Assembly: GCA_019420275.1 (NCBI GenBank)
Contig: JAHZHN010000011.1
Coordinates: 1-64,000, forward strand
Direction of reading: 5' to 3'
Source: Clostridiales bacterium
GTDB taxonomy: Bacteria > Bacillota > Clostridia > Lachnospirales > Lachnospiraceae
DNA: 64,000 nt
This document shows, piece by piece, positions 40,901 through 49,512 of the stretch. Below the pieces are notes generated by a model. That model was not told where the DNA came from and made no database searches. It worked only from the letters and a program-made list of their open reading frames with translations. A program made the position numbers and the translations under genes. The stretch's first letter is position 1, and each line of letters begins with the position of its first letter.

Positions 40901-41554
40901 TCATCTGGTTTCCAAAAAAGTCAGTTCCTTCTGCCCGTCCTTATCATTTGGATATTCTTTCACAAATTCTTTGGCGTACTCATATGCCTTATCAAAATCA
41001 AAGGTGGATTCATAAGCTCCGATCCTTGTGAACAGAACTTCTTTTCTGTCTTCTAAATTGTCCTGATCCAGGGCGGTCTCCAATACTTTTATACCTTCCT
41101 CGTACTTCTCCTGTTTTGCAAGAATTCCATACTTGGTACAGTAAATATCTCCTGCTTCCGGCATCTTTTCAATACCTTCATTGCACACATCAAGTGCCTT
41201 GGACTCCTTTCCTTTTCCTGCATAACAAAGTGCCTTAAAGGAATATCCTTGGCTCTCTCCCTTATCAATCAGCTTATCATAGACATCGATTGCATCATCA
41301 TATCGTTCCAACTGATACAGCGCTTCTCCTTCATAAAGCAGTACATCTGTCTTCTGCTTTGTCCAGAGCAAAGTAAACTTGCCGGCAGCCTCGTGGAACT
41401 TCTCATACGCCTTCTGGTACTCCTTGTTATTTAAAGATTCTATTCCATCATTCGCCGTCATTTTCTGTGTAATATATCCATATCCTGAAAAAACAAGCAG
41501 GACAAGAATAACCGCCAGAATCACAATGACAATCCTTTTTATCTTACGATCCAT
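40901..41554 (-). CDS. Membrane-anchored TPR protein
   Basis: A 217-residue protein with one N-terminal membrane segment (about 8-26) and a tetratricopeptide-repeat domain of about five helical hairpins (for example AYEKFHEAAGKF, LYEGEALYQLERYDDAIDVYDKLI, and EKYEEGIKVLETAL). It is probably anchored with the repeats outside the membrane, acting as a protein-binding scaffold; the partner is unknown. The start at 41554 is chosen since AGGAG is 7 bases upstream. It is monocistronic: TATACT near 41600 may be its -10, and a strong terminator follows. Confidence 0.78.
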   Translation of the reverse strand: MDRKIKRIVIVILAVILVLLVFSGYGYITQKMTANDGIESLNNKEYQKAYEKFHEAAGKFTLLWTKQKTDVLLYEGEALYQLERYDDAIDVYDKLIDKGESQGYSFKALCYAGKGKESKALDVCNEGIEKMPEAGDIYCTKYGILAKQEKYEEGIKVLETALDQDNLEDRKEVLFTRIGAYESTFDFDKAYEYAKEFVKEYPNDKDGQKELTFLETR

Positions 41555-41679
41555 AATCATTCTCCTGTCTTATAAGTATTTCGGTACGATGTTGAGTATA
41601 ACACAAAAAACTCCCGGTTTCACCCTCTTTTTTGATCAAAACAAATAGACTGTCTTAAAATCTTTTTTACTATTGTCTG

Positions 41680-42858
41680 TTAAATTTCACTTCCTCTTGT
41701 GATGACTGCATGAAGTACAAACGGGATAAACAGCGTAATCAGAGCTGCATATCCAAGATAAGCATATCCTTTGCTTACAACTGTCATCAAGCCAAACTGA
41801 GCAATCGCAAAAGCAAGGAAGGTAAATACCAGTGTGAAGACCGCATTTCTTGCAAGATGCCCCTTATTTTTCTGTCTTGTATCACGGATTCTCTTTTCCA
41901 CCGCATTGACACATCGGGTTACGATTCCTGAAATCATATTAACAGCTGTTGAAATTGCTCCAAGAATAATCAGAATGGAGATGATCGGCGTCAGGATTCC
42001 AGATCCTACTCCCTGCTGTACTAAAACCAGCATCGGTACTTCTGCCGTCACAAGCTGAGAGGCAAAGCTTACCGCCATCAGCCCGATAATAGATAATTCC
42101 ATTGCTACAAAATTGCAGATAAACATTCCAATCGCTGCACGATTGATCTGCCTTACATCTGTGATATCTTCCATATGCTGATACATAACAGATACGGATG
42201 CCAGCTGGAAGAAGAAATAAAGAATGGCAGACCAGAGAGCCGGTCCAAAATTTCCGCTTTCTTTGGAAATCACAGTCATTTCTCCTGATATCATCCGAGA
42301 AGCAGATTCAACAATTGTTCCCCACTGGGCAATGATATTCGGAACCAGTACAAGAATCAATCCGATAATAATCAGTACACTCAGCGTCGATGCACATTTA
42401 CGAACCACATTGGTTCCAAAAAGAGCAATAACAAAGATGAATACTGCGATTATAACCGTGCACAGCCAGTATGGAATATCAAACAATGCCGCTATCGTGG
42501 ACCCTCCAGTGGCAAAAGCCGCTGCGGAAGCTGTTCCGATCATAATAAGATAACAGATTTCATAGAGATTGGACATAAAGAACCTTGTTTTTCCATAAAA
42601 TTTATCTGAAAAGCTTCGGTAGTCATATGCCTTATGCTTATAAGCGTAGCGCATGCCATACCAGAAAAATAAGGCATACAATCCCTGGGTAACAATCGGG
42701 AGCACAAGACACCAAATTCCATAATTAATGAAGTACTGATAAATCTGTGCTCCAGAGGCGAATCCTCCTCCAAACTGGGTCGTAAATGCTACAAAGGCCA
42801 CTCCCATGGCCAGAGGCATTCTGCTTTTATCAACTAATATTTTGCTTTTTCCACTCAT
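41680..42858 (-). CDS. YkvI-family membrane transporter
   Basis: A 392-residue protein with about ten membrane segments, recognised as the YkvI-type family within the APC transporter superfamily. Typical features are FTTQFGGGFASGAQIYQYF near the N-terminus (the glycine-rich first helix) and QHMEDITDVRQINRA. Its substrate is not characterised. It follows the hydroxyacid dehydrogenase gene by 21 bases and is the last gene of the Etf operon, which suggests it imports the substrate of that enzyme; in the comparable lactate operon of Acetobacterium a lactate permease has this role. Confidence 0.82.
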   Translation of the reverse strand: MSGKSKILVDKSRMPLAMGVAFVAFTTQFGGGFASGAQIYQYFINYGIWCLVLPIVTQGLYALFFWYGMRYAYKHKAYDYRSFSDKFYGKTRFFMSNLYEICYLIMIGTASAAAFATGGSTIAALFDIPYWLCTVIIAVFIFVIALFGTNVVRKCASTLSVLIIIGLILVLVPNIIAQWGTIVESASRMISGEMTVISKESGNFGPALWSAILYFFFQLASVSVMYQHMEDITDVRQINRAAIGMFICNFVAMELSIIGLMAVSFASQLVTAEVPMLVLVQQGVGSGILTPIISILIILGAISTAVNMISGIVTRCVNAVEKRIRDTRQKNKGHLARNAVFTLVFTFLAFAIAQFGLMTVVSKGYAYLGYAALITLFIPFVLHAVITRGSEI

Positions 42859-42879
42859 TTCCTCTTCCTTTCATGGTTC

Positions 42880-44307
42880 TTACATCCGATCTTCCTGGAA
42901 CTCTACTACTTTTCCCGGATTCAATATCAGTTTGTCATCAAAAGCAAGCTTCACAGATTTATAAAGTGCAATCATTCTGGATCCTACAAACTCTTCCAGG
43001 AATTTTAATCTTCCGTTTCCGATTCCGTGTTCTCCAGACAGCTGCCCTCCCAATTCTTTTGACAAAGCATATAATTCTGTCAAACTTGCATGAGTTGCGC
43101 TCTTCCACTCTTCATCACTCATTTCAGGTCCCCGAAGCATCTCCGTATGGATATTTCCATCTCCACAGTGACCGCAAGGCTCTACCCGAATTCCATGAGA
43201 AAGCGCGATTTTTTTAGCTTTTTTTACATATTCTGCAATCCTTGATCTCGGAACGACCACATCACATTCTTCCTGAGATACAGAGTCCGCCTTCATCCCC
43301 TCCAGGATTGCTCCTCTTACATCCCATACAGATCCGGCCCGATCCGGTGTCGCGGCAATGCAGCAGTCAAAAGCCCCATTGGCCAAAGCTGCTTCCGCAG
43401 CAGCCTGAACTGCGCTGTCTAATTCCTGCTTGCTGGATGCATCATACATTACGATCAAAACAGCTTCTCCTTCTTTTACCGGAAATAATTTGTGAAGGCG
43501 ACGCTCTACAATATCAATCAGTTCTCTCTCCAGAAATTCAATGGCGGTTGGCACAAACGGAAGCTCCAGTACTTTCGGCACCATATCTGCACATTCTTCC
43601 AGACTCGCGAATGGCATAACCAGAGTACAGGAACAAGTCGGAGCCGGCAGAAGTTTTAATGTCACCTGCGTCAGGATACAGAGCGTTCCTTCCGATCCGA
43701 TAACCAAATCTTTCAAATCATATCCTGTTGTATTTTTTACTACATTAGAAGAAAAATTCATAACTGAACCATCCGGGAGCACCACTTCCATACATCTTAC
43801 AAAATCTCTCGTAAGCCCATAACGAACTGCCTTCATTCCTCCGGCATTGGTGATTACATTTCCTCCGATAGAAGCTGTCTTCTCCCCTGGATCCGGAGGA
43901 TAGAACAAACCTTCGGCTGCTGCCGCTGCCTGAATATCAATCAAAAGCGCTCCTGGTTCCGCCGTAATGGTCTGATTTTTATGATCCACCGGGAAAATCC
44001 GATTCATGCGCATAATAGAAAGCATAATCCCGCCGTACTTACAGGTGGCTCCTCCGGCAAGTCCGGTTCCTGCTCCTCTGCATACTACAGGAATATTTTC
44101 TTTATAGGCATAGGCCATAATCTTAGAAATCTCTTCCGTATTTTCTGCTTCTACGTAAAGTTCCGGAGGATATTCCCCATATTCCGGCATCTCATCATGA
44201 TAATATTCTCTCGCTATTTCATCTCCAACCCAGACACGGTCTTCGCTGGTGACAGAGCGTATGTAGTCAAAATCTTCTTCCTGCATTTTTTTATAAGGAT
44301 ACGCCAT
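42880..44307 (-). CDS. FAD-linked 2-hydroxyacid (lactate-type) dehydrogenase, GlcD/LctD family
   Basis: A 475-residue flavoprotein of the D-lactate dehydrogenase/glycolate oxidase GlcD family. The FAD-binding domain has VVCRGAGTGLAGGATC near residue 75 and YPPDPGEKTASIGGNVITNAGG (in part) near 135; C-terminal histidines HCGDGNIH and GEHGIGNGR bind the substrate-site metal. With EtfB and EtfA it forms the LctBCD-type complex that drives uphill NAD reduction by lactate with reduced ferredoxin (established for Acetobacterium woodii). The substrate here may be lactate or another hydroxyacid. The start at 44307 (MAYPYKK) has AAAGGAGG 9 bases upstream and overlaps the end of etfA. Confidence 0.88.
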   Translation of the reverse strand: MAYPYKKMQEEDFDYIRSVTSEDRVWVGDEIAREYYHDEMPEYGEYPPELYVEAENTEEISKIMAYAYKENIPVVCRGAGTGLAGGATCKYGGIMLSIMRMNRIFPVDHKNQTITAEPGALLIDIQAAAAAEGLFYPPDPGEKTASIGGNVITNAGGMKAVRYGLTRDFVRCMEVVLPDGSVMNFSSNVVKNTTGYDLKDLVIGSEGTLCILTQVTLKLLPAPTCSCTLVMPFASLEECADMVPKVLELPFVPTAIEFLERELIDIVERRLHKLFPVKEGEAVLIVMYDASSKQELDSAVQAAAEAALANGAFDCCIAATPDRAGSVWDVRGAILEGMKADSVSQEECDVVVPRSRIAEYVKKAKKIALSHGIRVEPCGHCGDGNIHTEMLRGPEMSDEEWKSATHASLTELYALSKELGGQLSGEHGIGNGRLKFLEEFVGSRMIALYKSVKLAFDDKLILNPGKVVEFQEDRM

Positions 44308-45502
44308 TTTCGTCATCCTCCTTTCGCTTTTTCAACATTTCTGTCAATTTTGGAACAATCTGAAACAGATCATCCACCAGACAGTAATTTGCTGTCTTAA
44401 AAATCTGCGCGTCAGGATCTGTGTTGATTGCTACAATATACTCAGATCCGTTCATACAGGAAGTAAACTGGATTGCACCGGATACACCGCAGGTAATGAT
44501 CAGCTTCGGCCTTACCGTCCGTCCGGACAATCCTATCTGATGCGCCGTATCTCCGAATCCATCTTCCACCATTGGACGGGTAAACGCAAGCTGGCCTCCC
44601 AGCACATCTGCCAGATCCTGACAGATCCTAACTCCATTTTCATTGCGGGTTCCCCTTCCTGCAACAACAATGATGTCCTCCTCTTCCAGGCTTTTTTGTT
44701 TCTGGATCACCTGGGAAGACAGGATTTTGATTTTGGAATACGCCATGGCATCGTTCACCGGGCACTCGATAATCTTTCCGACCGGATGTTCCACCTTTTT
44801 GGCACGGTCCATGACACGGTACCTGACAGTTGCAAACTGAGGTCTTGACTTTGTAATTCCAATCTGCGCCATGATATTTCCGCCAAATGCAGGACGGATC
44901 TGCACCATATCCGTGTTTGGCTTAATGTCAAGAGTCGTGCAGTCTGCTGTCAGACCTGTATGGAATCTGGTTGCCAGTCTTGGAGCCATGGAACGTCCAA
45001 ATGCTGTTGCTCCAATCAGTACTGAACTTGGTTTTGTTGCTGCAATACAATCTGCCACAGCATCCGCATAACAGTCCGCCTTTAATCCTTCAAATCCCTG
45101 GTGCTCATAAACATAAACACAGTCTGTTCCATAAGGAAGCAGTTTTTCGGCATTCTTTCGGGTTCCTTCTCCTCCGACAATTACACAGTTTACCTGATAT
45201 CCTACTTTTTGTGCCATTTTTCTGGCTTCTCCGATCAATTCATAAGTCACTGGATGAATGTCCCCCTGTTCCTGTTCCACATAAATCAGAAAATCTTTCC
45301 ACTGACTCTTATCAAATGATTTCGCTCTCTGTTCGAATCTGATCGCTTCTTCCGGACACTGCCGTACACAAATTCCGCACATGCGGCAGTTTTCTGACAC
45401 TTTGATCCCATCATCTTCCATTGTCAAAGCGCCAAACGGACATTTTTCAACACAGATTCCGCACAAACTGCATTTTTGCGCATTAAATTTTAAAAAATCC
45501 AT
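44291..45502 (-). CDS. etfA: Electron transfer flavoprotein alpha subunit with N-terminal ferredoxin domain
   Basis: A 403-residue EtfA. The first 65 residues carry two [4Fe-4S]-type motifs, CSLCGICVEKCPFGAL and CRMCGICVRQCPEEAI. The following Etf domain and the C-terminal FAD-binding domain (SGRTVRPKLIITCGVSGAIQ, in part, then AINTDPDAQIFKTANY) are typical. A ferredoxin-fused EtfA is characteristic of bifurcating Etf complexes such as LctC and CarE. It follows etfB by 13 bases. Confidence 0.93.
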   Translation of the reverse strand: MDFLKFNAQKCSLCGICVEKCPFGALTMEDDGIKVSENCRMCGICVRQCPEEAIRFEQRAKSFDKSQWKDFLIYVEQEQGDIHPVTYELIGEARKMAQKVGYQVNCVIVGGEGTRKNAEKLLPYGTDCVYVYEHQGFEGLKADCYADAVADCIAATKPSSVLIGATAFGRSMAPRLATRFHTGLTADCTTLDIKPNTDMVQIRPAFGGNIMAQIGITKSRPQFATVRYRVMDRAKKVEHPVGKIIECPVNDAMAYSKIKILSSQVIQKQKSLEEEDIIVVAGRGTRNENGVRICQDLADVLGGQLAFTRPMVEDGFGDTAHQIGLSGRTVRPKLIITCGVSGAIQFTSCMNGSEYIVAINTDPDAQIFKTANYCLVDDLFQIVPKLTEMLKKRKEDDENGVSL

Positions 45503-45515
45503 ATTTGATTCTCCT

Positions 45516-46304
45516 CTAGATAATTTTCTCTTCTGTCAGGACAGAAAACAACTGTTCTGTCTTCTCGTCTGCGCTTCCTTCCAAATACACCTGTTTTTGT
45601 GTCTCCGGTGGTGCAAACATTCGCTCAACCGCTGTCGGTGATCCAATCAGTCCATACCGGCTCAAATCCTGATCCGGCATATCCTTAAAGCTTAAAATTC
45701 TAATCGGCCGGTCCTTTGTCTCTCTCATCAGCCGGTAAGATGGGAGTCTTGGAACGCATATATCCTTATCTACTGTAATCAGACATGGAAATGGCAGTTC
45801 TGAAACCTGTGTTACGCTGGCAAGATCCTGCTTAACACAGATAGCATCTTCTCTGACATCTACGATTTCTGATACCCATGCAGCATGAGGTATTCCCATA
45901 TGTTCCGCAATCGCAGGACCTACCTGTGCCGTATCTCCGTCCGTCGTCTGCCTGCCGCATAAAATGAGATCCGCACCCCCTATGACTTCAATTCCTTGTT
46001 TCAGAGCATACGACGTTGCCAGAACATCCGCCCCTGCAAACTTTCTGTCTGACAGGATAACCGCTTCATCTGCCCCCATCGTATAAGCATCCCTTATCAT
46101 TTCTTCTGCCTGTGCCGGCCCCATTGTCAGAACTGTAACTGTTCCTCCCATCTTTTCCTTAAGCAGAAGCGCTGTTTCCAGAGCAAACAAGTCATATGGA
46201 TTGGTCCTTGTCTCTCCTGACATACGCTTCATTGCGCCGGTTTCAGGGTCAATCTCAACATTGGTTCCTGCCGGCACCTGTTTCATGCATACAATGATCT
46301 TCAT
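45516..46304 (-). CDS. etfB: Electron transfer flavoprotein beta subunit
   Basis: A 262-residue EtfB. The opening KIIVCMKQVPAGTNVEIDP and the motif GADEAVILSDRKFAGADVLAT, plus LILCGRQTTDGDTAQVGP, identify it as the type that binds the bifurcating FAD and NAD. It is the first gene of the operon etfB-etfA-dehydrogenase-ykvI. The start has AGAAGGAAG upstream, and a promoter with a direct-repeat operator lies 48 bases farther upstream. Confidence 0.94.
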   Translation of the reverse strand: MKIIVCMKQVPAGTNVEIDPETGAMKRMSGETRTNPYDLFALETALLLKEKMGGTVTVLTMGPAQAEEMIRDAYTMGADEAVILSDRKFAGADVLATSYALKQGIEVIGGADLILCGRQTTDGDTAQVGPAIAEHMGIPHAAWVSEIVDVREDAICVKQDLASVTQVSELPFPCLITVDKDICVPRLPSYRLMRETKDRPIRILSFKDMPDQDLSRYGLIGSPTAVERMFAPPETQKQVYLEGSADEKTEQLFSVLTEEKII

Positions 46305-46345
46305 AGTGTTTCTTCCTTCTTTTTCACTTTAGTGCTTTAAACAAC

Positions 46346-46360
46346 TGTATCATTGTATCA
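46346..46360. promoter_or_regulatory. Direct repeat over the -10 of the Etf operon promoter
   Basis: TGTATCA occurs twice in tandem (46346-46352 and 46354-46360, one base between). The copies straddle the -10 element, so a regulator bound there would block transcription. The protein is unknown; no regulator gene is adjacent. Confidence 0.45.
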
Positions 46361-46380
46361 CTTTTTCTATACATTGTCGA
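46352..46380 (-). promoter_or_regulatory. Promoter of the etfBA-dehydrogenase-ykvI operon
   Basis: On the minus strand TCGACA (46375-46380) and TACAAT (46352-46357) with 17-base spacing. Confidence 0.7.
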
Positions 46381-46417
46381 GAAATTCACCAAAATCTGTA
46401 CAAGTTTCACATTTTTT

Positions 46418-48121
46418 TCACTCCAAAGGGAGACTTTCCCTTACACAGAGCCTTCCATATCCTACCTGAGAATTGGGATAGACTTCAAATCCATTCATTT
46501 TTCTTGCACCCCGCTGAAGATATGCCCTGACCTTTTCTCCATATAAATAGGGATCATTTTCCTTCACGATTCCCCACTCCATCATCAGTGCACAGGCGCC
46601 GGAAATAAATGGTGCTGCCATAGATGTACCAGACATAACCGATTCTCCTCCTCCCGGTGCCGCTCCCAATATTCCAATTCCAGGTGCTACAAGATCGGGC
46701 TTTGACATACAAACTTCTTCATCTCCCCTTCCGGAAAATCCCGCATAAGCATTCAGCCGTACATTATATGCGCCTGCTGCTATAATCTTCCGGGCAGTGG
46801 ACGGAATAGTAAGTGTTAATGTCGACGATGGTTCTAAAAATCGAGTCTGGGAATTACTTCCTGAGGAAACAGGGAGCCAAAGATCATACCTTCCATTCAC
46901 TATCCGCTCTGGAATCAGTCTCAGTTCCCAAGATCCGCTTTCGATACTCTCTCTGTTTTCTGTCAAAAAAGAAAAATAGATTTCCTGAAGCTCATTATAA
47001 GGAGTCGGCGTTCCGTAATATACATAAACCAAAGTCCCGCCATAGCGGTATACTCCTTTCCCCTGCTGGTTTTGAATCTGGCGGATTTCTCCGGAAGGTG
47101 CCGTCAGTTCTATGCGAATATCATCTGTGAAATGTTTCCAGAGCTGCAGATTCATATTTGGCTCAAAGGGAGCAATATCAAACAAAATCTTTTCTGCATC
47201 CTGTCGCATTCTCCCATGTTTATGCCTCCCTGTATCACCCTCATTTCCCGTTCCGATACAAATCGTGCTTTTCCAGCTTCCTGAAATTCTGGTCACAAAC
47301 GTTTCCAACAAAGAATTTCCTCTATGATCTCCATAATTATTTCCATAACTTATATTGACCGCCACCGGGCGTCCATGATCCTGAGCAAATCTTACCGTAT
47401 AATCCAAAGCAGACATCAGCTGTGTAGTCCTGGGAAATCCTCTTCCATCAGCATTGCCCAGCTTGACAACAATCAGTTCCGCCTTAGGTGCGACTCCTTT
47501 TCTCCCTGCAGCAATTGACGCCACATGGGTACCGTGTCCCGTTCCATCTGTACTTGGAACCAAACTTCTTCCTCCCGGCTCATGAATAGCCCGGTTAATT
47601 TCTTCTTTTGTATACACGCTTCCCTGATAAAAAGGAGACGGCGGATTTCCGGGAATTGTCTGATCCCACAATACGGCAATCAGCGTATTTCCTTCCTCAT
47701 CGATAAAATCCGGATGAAAGATATCGATTCCGGTATCCAGTATTCCCACATAGACACCTTCTCCGGACAGAGAATCCGGAGGAACCCTCACTGAAATCAT
47801 GCAGGACGCCGCAATTCCTTCTTCTCTCTCTAGCAAAAGATTTTTGGGTTTTTCTATATAAATGATCTGAGGCAGAGCAGCAAACTCCAAAATCTCCCTT
47901 TCCGGCAGGTAGGCGATTCCATATCCCTGACTCAGAAGTTCCACCCGAATTCCTTCTGGGAATTGCTCGGGATGAATCTCTCCTGCATATTGAAACAAAA
48001 CCTCCCATCGGTCTTCTTCTTTGTCATACCCTACATCCAGATCCAGGGATCTTTCCCTTACCTGGGGGCTCATTCCCAGTGCCAGATTCAATTCATTTTC
48101 CAGCTTTTCATCCTCACCCAT
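46418..48121 (-). CDS. Subtilisin-like serine protease, S8 family (Csp-like)
   Basis: A 567-residue protease. No signal peptide is present; the first 110 residues are a prodomain-like region. The catalytic triad is complete: Asp129 (ILDTGID), His near 199 (GTGHGTHVA) and Ser near 505 (MSGTSMAAP). A long insertion between His and Ser (about 270-420) is as in the clostridial Csp germination proteases. Csp proteins activate the cortex hydrolase SleC in spores, and some homologues (CspC, CspA of C. difficile) are pseudoproteases; this copy keeps all three residues. It is annotated alone, with a promoter not identified, upstream of etfB on the same strand. Alternatives: a general intracellular protease. 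Confidence 0.85.
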   Translation of the reverse strand: MGEDEKLENELNLALGMSPQVRERSLDLDVGYDKEEDRWEVLFQYAGEIHPEQFPEGIRVELLSQGYGIAYLPEREILEFAALPQIIYIEKPKNLLLEREEGIAASCMISVRVPPDSLSGEGVYVGILDTGIDIFHPDFIDEEGNTLIAVLWDQTIPGNPPSPFYQGSVYTKEEINRAIHEPGGRSLVPSTDGTGHGTHVASIAAGRKGVAPKAELIVVKLGNADGRGFPRTTQLMSALDYTVRFAQDHGRPVAVNISYGNNYGDHRGNSLLETFVTRISGSWKSTICIGTGNEGDTGRHKHGRMRQDAEKILFDIAPFEPNMNLQLWKHFTDDIRIELTAPSGEIRQIQNQQGKGVYRYGGTLVYVYYGTPTPYNELQEIYFSFLTENRESIESGSWELRLIPERIVNGRYDLWLPVSSGSNSQTRFLEPSSTLTLTIPSTARKIIAAGAYNVRLNAYAGFSGRGDEEVCMSKPDLVAPGIGILGAAPGGGESVMSGTSMAAPFISGACALMMEWGIVKENDPYLYGEKVRAYLQRGARKMNGFEVYPNSQVGYGRLCVRESLPLE

Positions 48122-48151
48122 ATCATTTTTCCTTTTTTATCTGATATATTC

Positions 48152-48188
48152 AAAAAGCTTCCCTCCTATGCAACAGAGAGAAGCTTTT
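48152..48188 (-). terminator. Terminator of the ThrE-type exporter genes
   Basis: On the minus strand AAAAGCTTC and GAAGCTTTT flank an 18-base loop, followed by TTG. It lies 28 bases after the stop codon of the exporter subunit gene. The T-run is short. Confidence 0.65.
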
Positions 48189-48216
48189 AAATCTAAAGAT
48201 TAAAAACAATGCTTTT

Positions 48217-48666
48217 CTATTTTTCCATTGTATAATAACGGCGGATCTGAGTATACATTTTAAAAAACGAAGATGCAATCATAATCCCTCCGGCCATGGC
48301 TGCCGCAATCATAACCGTCCTTTGCCCATACTCAGAAAATAAGGGCCATTCTTTTGCAATCGCATAATTCATTGTATAATACAAAGTTCCTCCCGGAACC
48401 ATAGGAATAATGGCACTAATCAAATAAACTGTTACCGGAGTCTTTTGAGTTCTCGCCATCAGTTCCGCATAAGCCGTCGCCGCCATCGTAGCAAATAAAT
48501 TGGTTAAAAAAGCGTTTCCTATCACGTTTTGAAATCCAAGATAAGAAGCCCAGCATATCATACCTCCCAGACCGGAGATCCACAGCTTCTTTCCATGAAG
48601 ATGATACAGCGCCGCAAATCCTGTGCTTCCCACAAAACTTGCCGCAATTTGTATGATTCCTTCCAT
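48217..48666 (-). CDS. Threonine/serine exporter, ThrE C-terminal half (DUF3815)
   Basis: A 149-residue membrane protein with about five segments; it matches the C-terminal half of the ThrE amino-acid exporter (DUF3815). GGTLYYTMNYAIAKEW and the IIPMVPGG motif are seen. In this lineage ThrE is split into two genes; the other half lies directly upstream. The start at 48666 has GGGGAGG 11 bases upstream and follows the partner's stop codon by 1 base, so translation is coupled. Confidence 0.9.
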   Translation of the reverse strand: MEGIIQIAASFVGSTGFAALYHLHGKKLWISGLGGMICWASYLGFQNVIGNAFLTNLFATMAATAYAELMARTQKTPVTVYLISAIIPMVPGGTLYYTMNYAIAKEWPLFSEYGQRTVMIAAAMAGGIMIASSFFKMYTQIRRYYTMEK

Positions 48667-48667
48667 T

Positions 48668-49426
48668 TTATATAACACCTCCCCAGAACACGATTGCCGC
48701 AAACGAACCACCCGCCAGAAATACTGCCAGGATAATCGATTCACATACGGTCAGTATCCCCGACATCGTATCCCCACTGATCATATCCCGCAAACCATTT
48801 ACGAAAGCAACCCCTGGCACTAAAAGCATGATATTGCCGATGATTACCGTTCCGTATTCTGATGCTGTTCCTGTTCTTGAAATTCCATAAGCCGCCGACG
48901 CCACAAGAAAAGCAGATAAAAAATCTAAAAACATACGGTTGATCAGAAATCTCTTCATATACTCCCGAAACAGCATAACCATGCCTCCAATCGCAAAAGC
49001 CGCCAGAGATTCCTGCCATCCTCCGCCGAAAAACACTGAAAAAGCTGCTGCGATCAGAGCCGATACCAACGTTCGTTTTTTTAGGCTCTGTCCATCGCCC
49101 TGTTCAATCTTCTCCAGTCTTTCTCTAACTTCCTGAAGATCCGGCTGATTCTCACATATATATCTAGACAGCTGATTTAACTGGTCTAATTTTGTAAAGT
49201 CTGTATGATATTCCTTGATTCGTTTTGTTCTTGTATATACTTCACCGCTGTCATCCCGAACAGAAGCAACAATACTTGAGGTTATCGAAAATACATCGGT
49301 TTCTTTCGCTCCATATGCCCTGCAGATTCTGTTGATCGTATCTTCCACCCTGGAGACTCCTCCTCCAGATACAAGAAGAGACGCTCCAATGTCAACTGCT
49401 GTCACTAATACTTGTTTCATTTCCAT
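48668..49426 (-). CDS. Threonine/serine exporter, ThrE N-terminal half (DUF1212)
   Basis: A 252-residue protein. The cytoplasmic N-terminal part (about 1-115) has ASLLVSGGGVSRVEDTINRI, and the DUF1212 membrane part follows with about five segments (ALIAAAFSVFFGGGWQESLA; LLVPGVAFVNGLRDMISGDT). It exports threonine or serine, probably as a complex with the downstream protein. The start at 49426 (MEMKQVL) has AGGAG 7 bases upstream; two earlier ATG codons are less well placed. Confidence 0.9.
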   Translation of the reverse strand: MEMKQVLVTAVDIGASLLVSGGGVSRVEDTINRICRAYGAKETDVFSITSSIVASVRDDSGEVYTRTKRIKEYHTDFTKLDQLNQLSRYICENQPDLQEVRERLEKIEQGDGQSLKKRTLVSALIAAAFSVFFGGGWQESLAAFAIGGMVMLFREYMKRFLINRMFLDFLSAFLVASAAYGISRTGTASEYGTVIIGNIMLLVPGVAFVNGLRDMISGDTMSGILTVCESIILAVFLAGGSFAAIVFWGGVI

Positions 49427-49465
49427 ATGCATTCTCCTAAGTTTCATAATCGCATCTATTCTAGC

Positions 49466-49503
49466 ACAAAAAATCCTCATACCATAAAAAAGTATGAGGA
49501 TTT
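49466..49503. terminator. Terminator of degV, usable in both directions
   Basis: AAATCCTCATAC and GTATGAGGATTT form a 12-bp stem with A/T-runs on both sides. On the minus strand TTTTTTG follows, 10 bases beyond the degV stop codon. Confidence 0.9.
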
Positions 49504-49512
49504 CACTAAAAT

